From positions 1 to 12,674 of the forward strand of contig CAJUIM010000109.1 in NCBI GenBank assembly GCA_910586275.1: a stretch of 12,674 nucleotides of DNA. Reading direction: 5' to 3'. The stretch is from an uncultured Lachnospiraceae bacterium (GTDB lineage: Bacteria > Bacillota > Clostridia > Lachnospirales > Lachnospiraceae). Below, piece by piece: positions 12,628-12,674 of this stretch. Under the pieces are notes generated by a model. The model was given only the letters and a program-made list of their open reading frames with translations, was not told the origin of the DNA and did not search any database. The position numbers and the translations under genes are program-made. Position 1 is the first letter of the stretch. Each line of letters begins with the position of its first letter.

Positions 12628-12674
12628 AATAAGTTTGTAAGCAAGAAAAACAGCTTACAGACTTATTCTTTTTT
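12628..12674 (+). terminator. Long hairpin with T-run upstream of rtcB (terminator-like on the plus strand)
   Basis: AATAAGTTTGTAAGC (12628-12642) and GCTTACAGACTTATT (12653-12667) are complementary at 14 of 15 positions across a 10 nt loop, followed on the plus strand by CTTTTTT to the edge of the window. It has the form of an intrinsic terminator for plus-strand transcription, yet the only gene next to it is rtcB on the minus strand. On that strand the same hairpin would be in or next to the rtcB leader. Confidence 0.45.

Noticed and set aside
1..12674. CRISPR arrays, tRNA or rRNA genes, phage or defence genes
   Set aside because: No regularly spaced repeats, cloverleaf-like sequences, rRNA segments or recognisable phage or defence proteins were seen; apart from the partial Rpn gene and the short repeats, the content is housekeeping.

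Overview
The window looks like chromosomal sequence from a Firmicute of the Clostridia, most likely family Lachnospiraceae. This rests on remembered protein resemblance and gene order (argF-birA-small protein-coaX-dusB, then greA-lysS), plus strong Shine-Dalgarno sites and sigma-A type promoters. I could not run a search. All eleven genes I can support lie on the minus strand, so transcription runs from high to low coordinates and the layout below follows that direction.

Right part (12674 to 9841): an RtcB-type RNA ligase gene is preceded by a long perfect-looking hairpin. Next comes a secreted SleB-type cell-wall hydrolase with two SH3-like domains and an unusual three-copy N-terminal repeat. 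The hydrolase gene has a near-consensus promoter, an operator-like palindrome at the expected transcription start, and a leader of about 190 nt that may be structured. The 326 bases between this gene and nfeD hold no gene but contain several nested inverted repeats, one of them resembling a small non-autonomous element.

Middle part (9514 to 3758): nfeD and an SPFH (stomatin/QmcA-like) gene form a tight two-gene membrane module. Then comes a compact metabolic operon: argF (arginine synthesis), birA (biotin ligase/repressor), a small DUF6145-like protein, coaX (pantothenate kinase) and dusB (tRNA dihydrouridine synthase). Spacings are 4 bp, a 14 bp overlap, 48 bp and 17 bp, so these genes are probably co-transcribed and partly translationally coupled.

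Left part (3693 to 1): a hypothetical protein gene is bounded on both sides by ends of the same short inverted-repeat family. A complete 112 bp MITE-like copy supplies its last residues and stop codon. That same copy lies between a near-perfect promoter and greA, so it should be transcribed as part of the greA-lysS leader. After greA and lysS comes an intrinsic terminator, then an extended -10 promoter and the 5' end of an Rpn-type PD-(D/E)XK nuclease/transposase gene that runs off the left edge.

Most of the window is ordinary housekeeping sequence. The parts worth a second look are the MITE/promoter/hypothetical-gene arrangement, the in-frame sequence after the lysS stop, the repeats and regulatory region of the cell-wall hydrolase, and the inverted-repeat cluster at 9608-9838.
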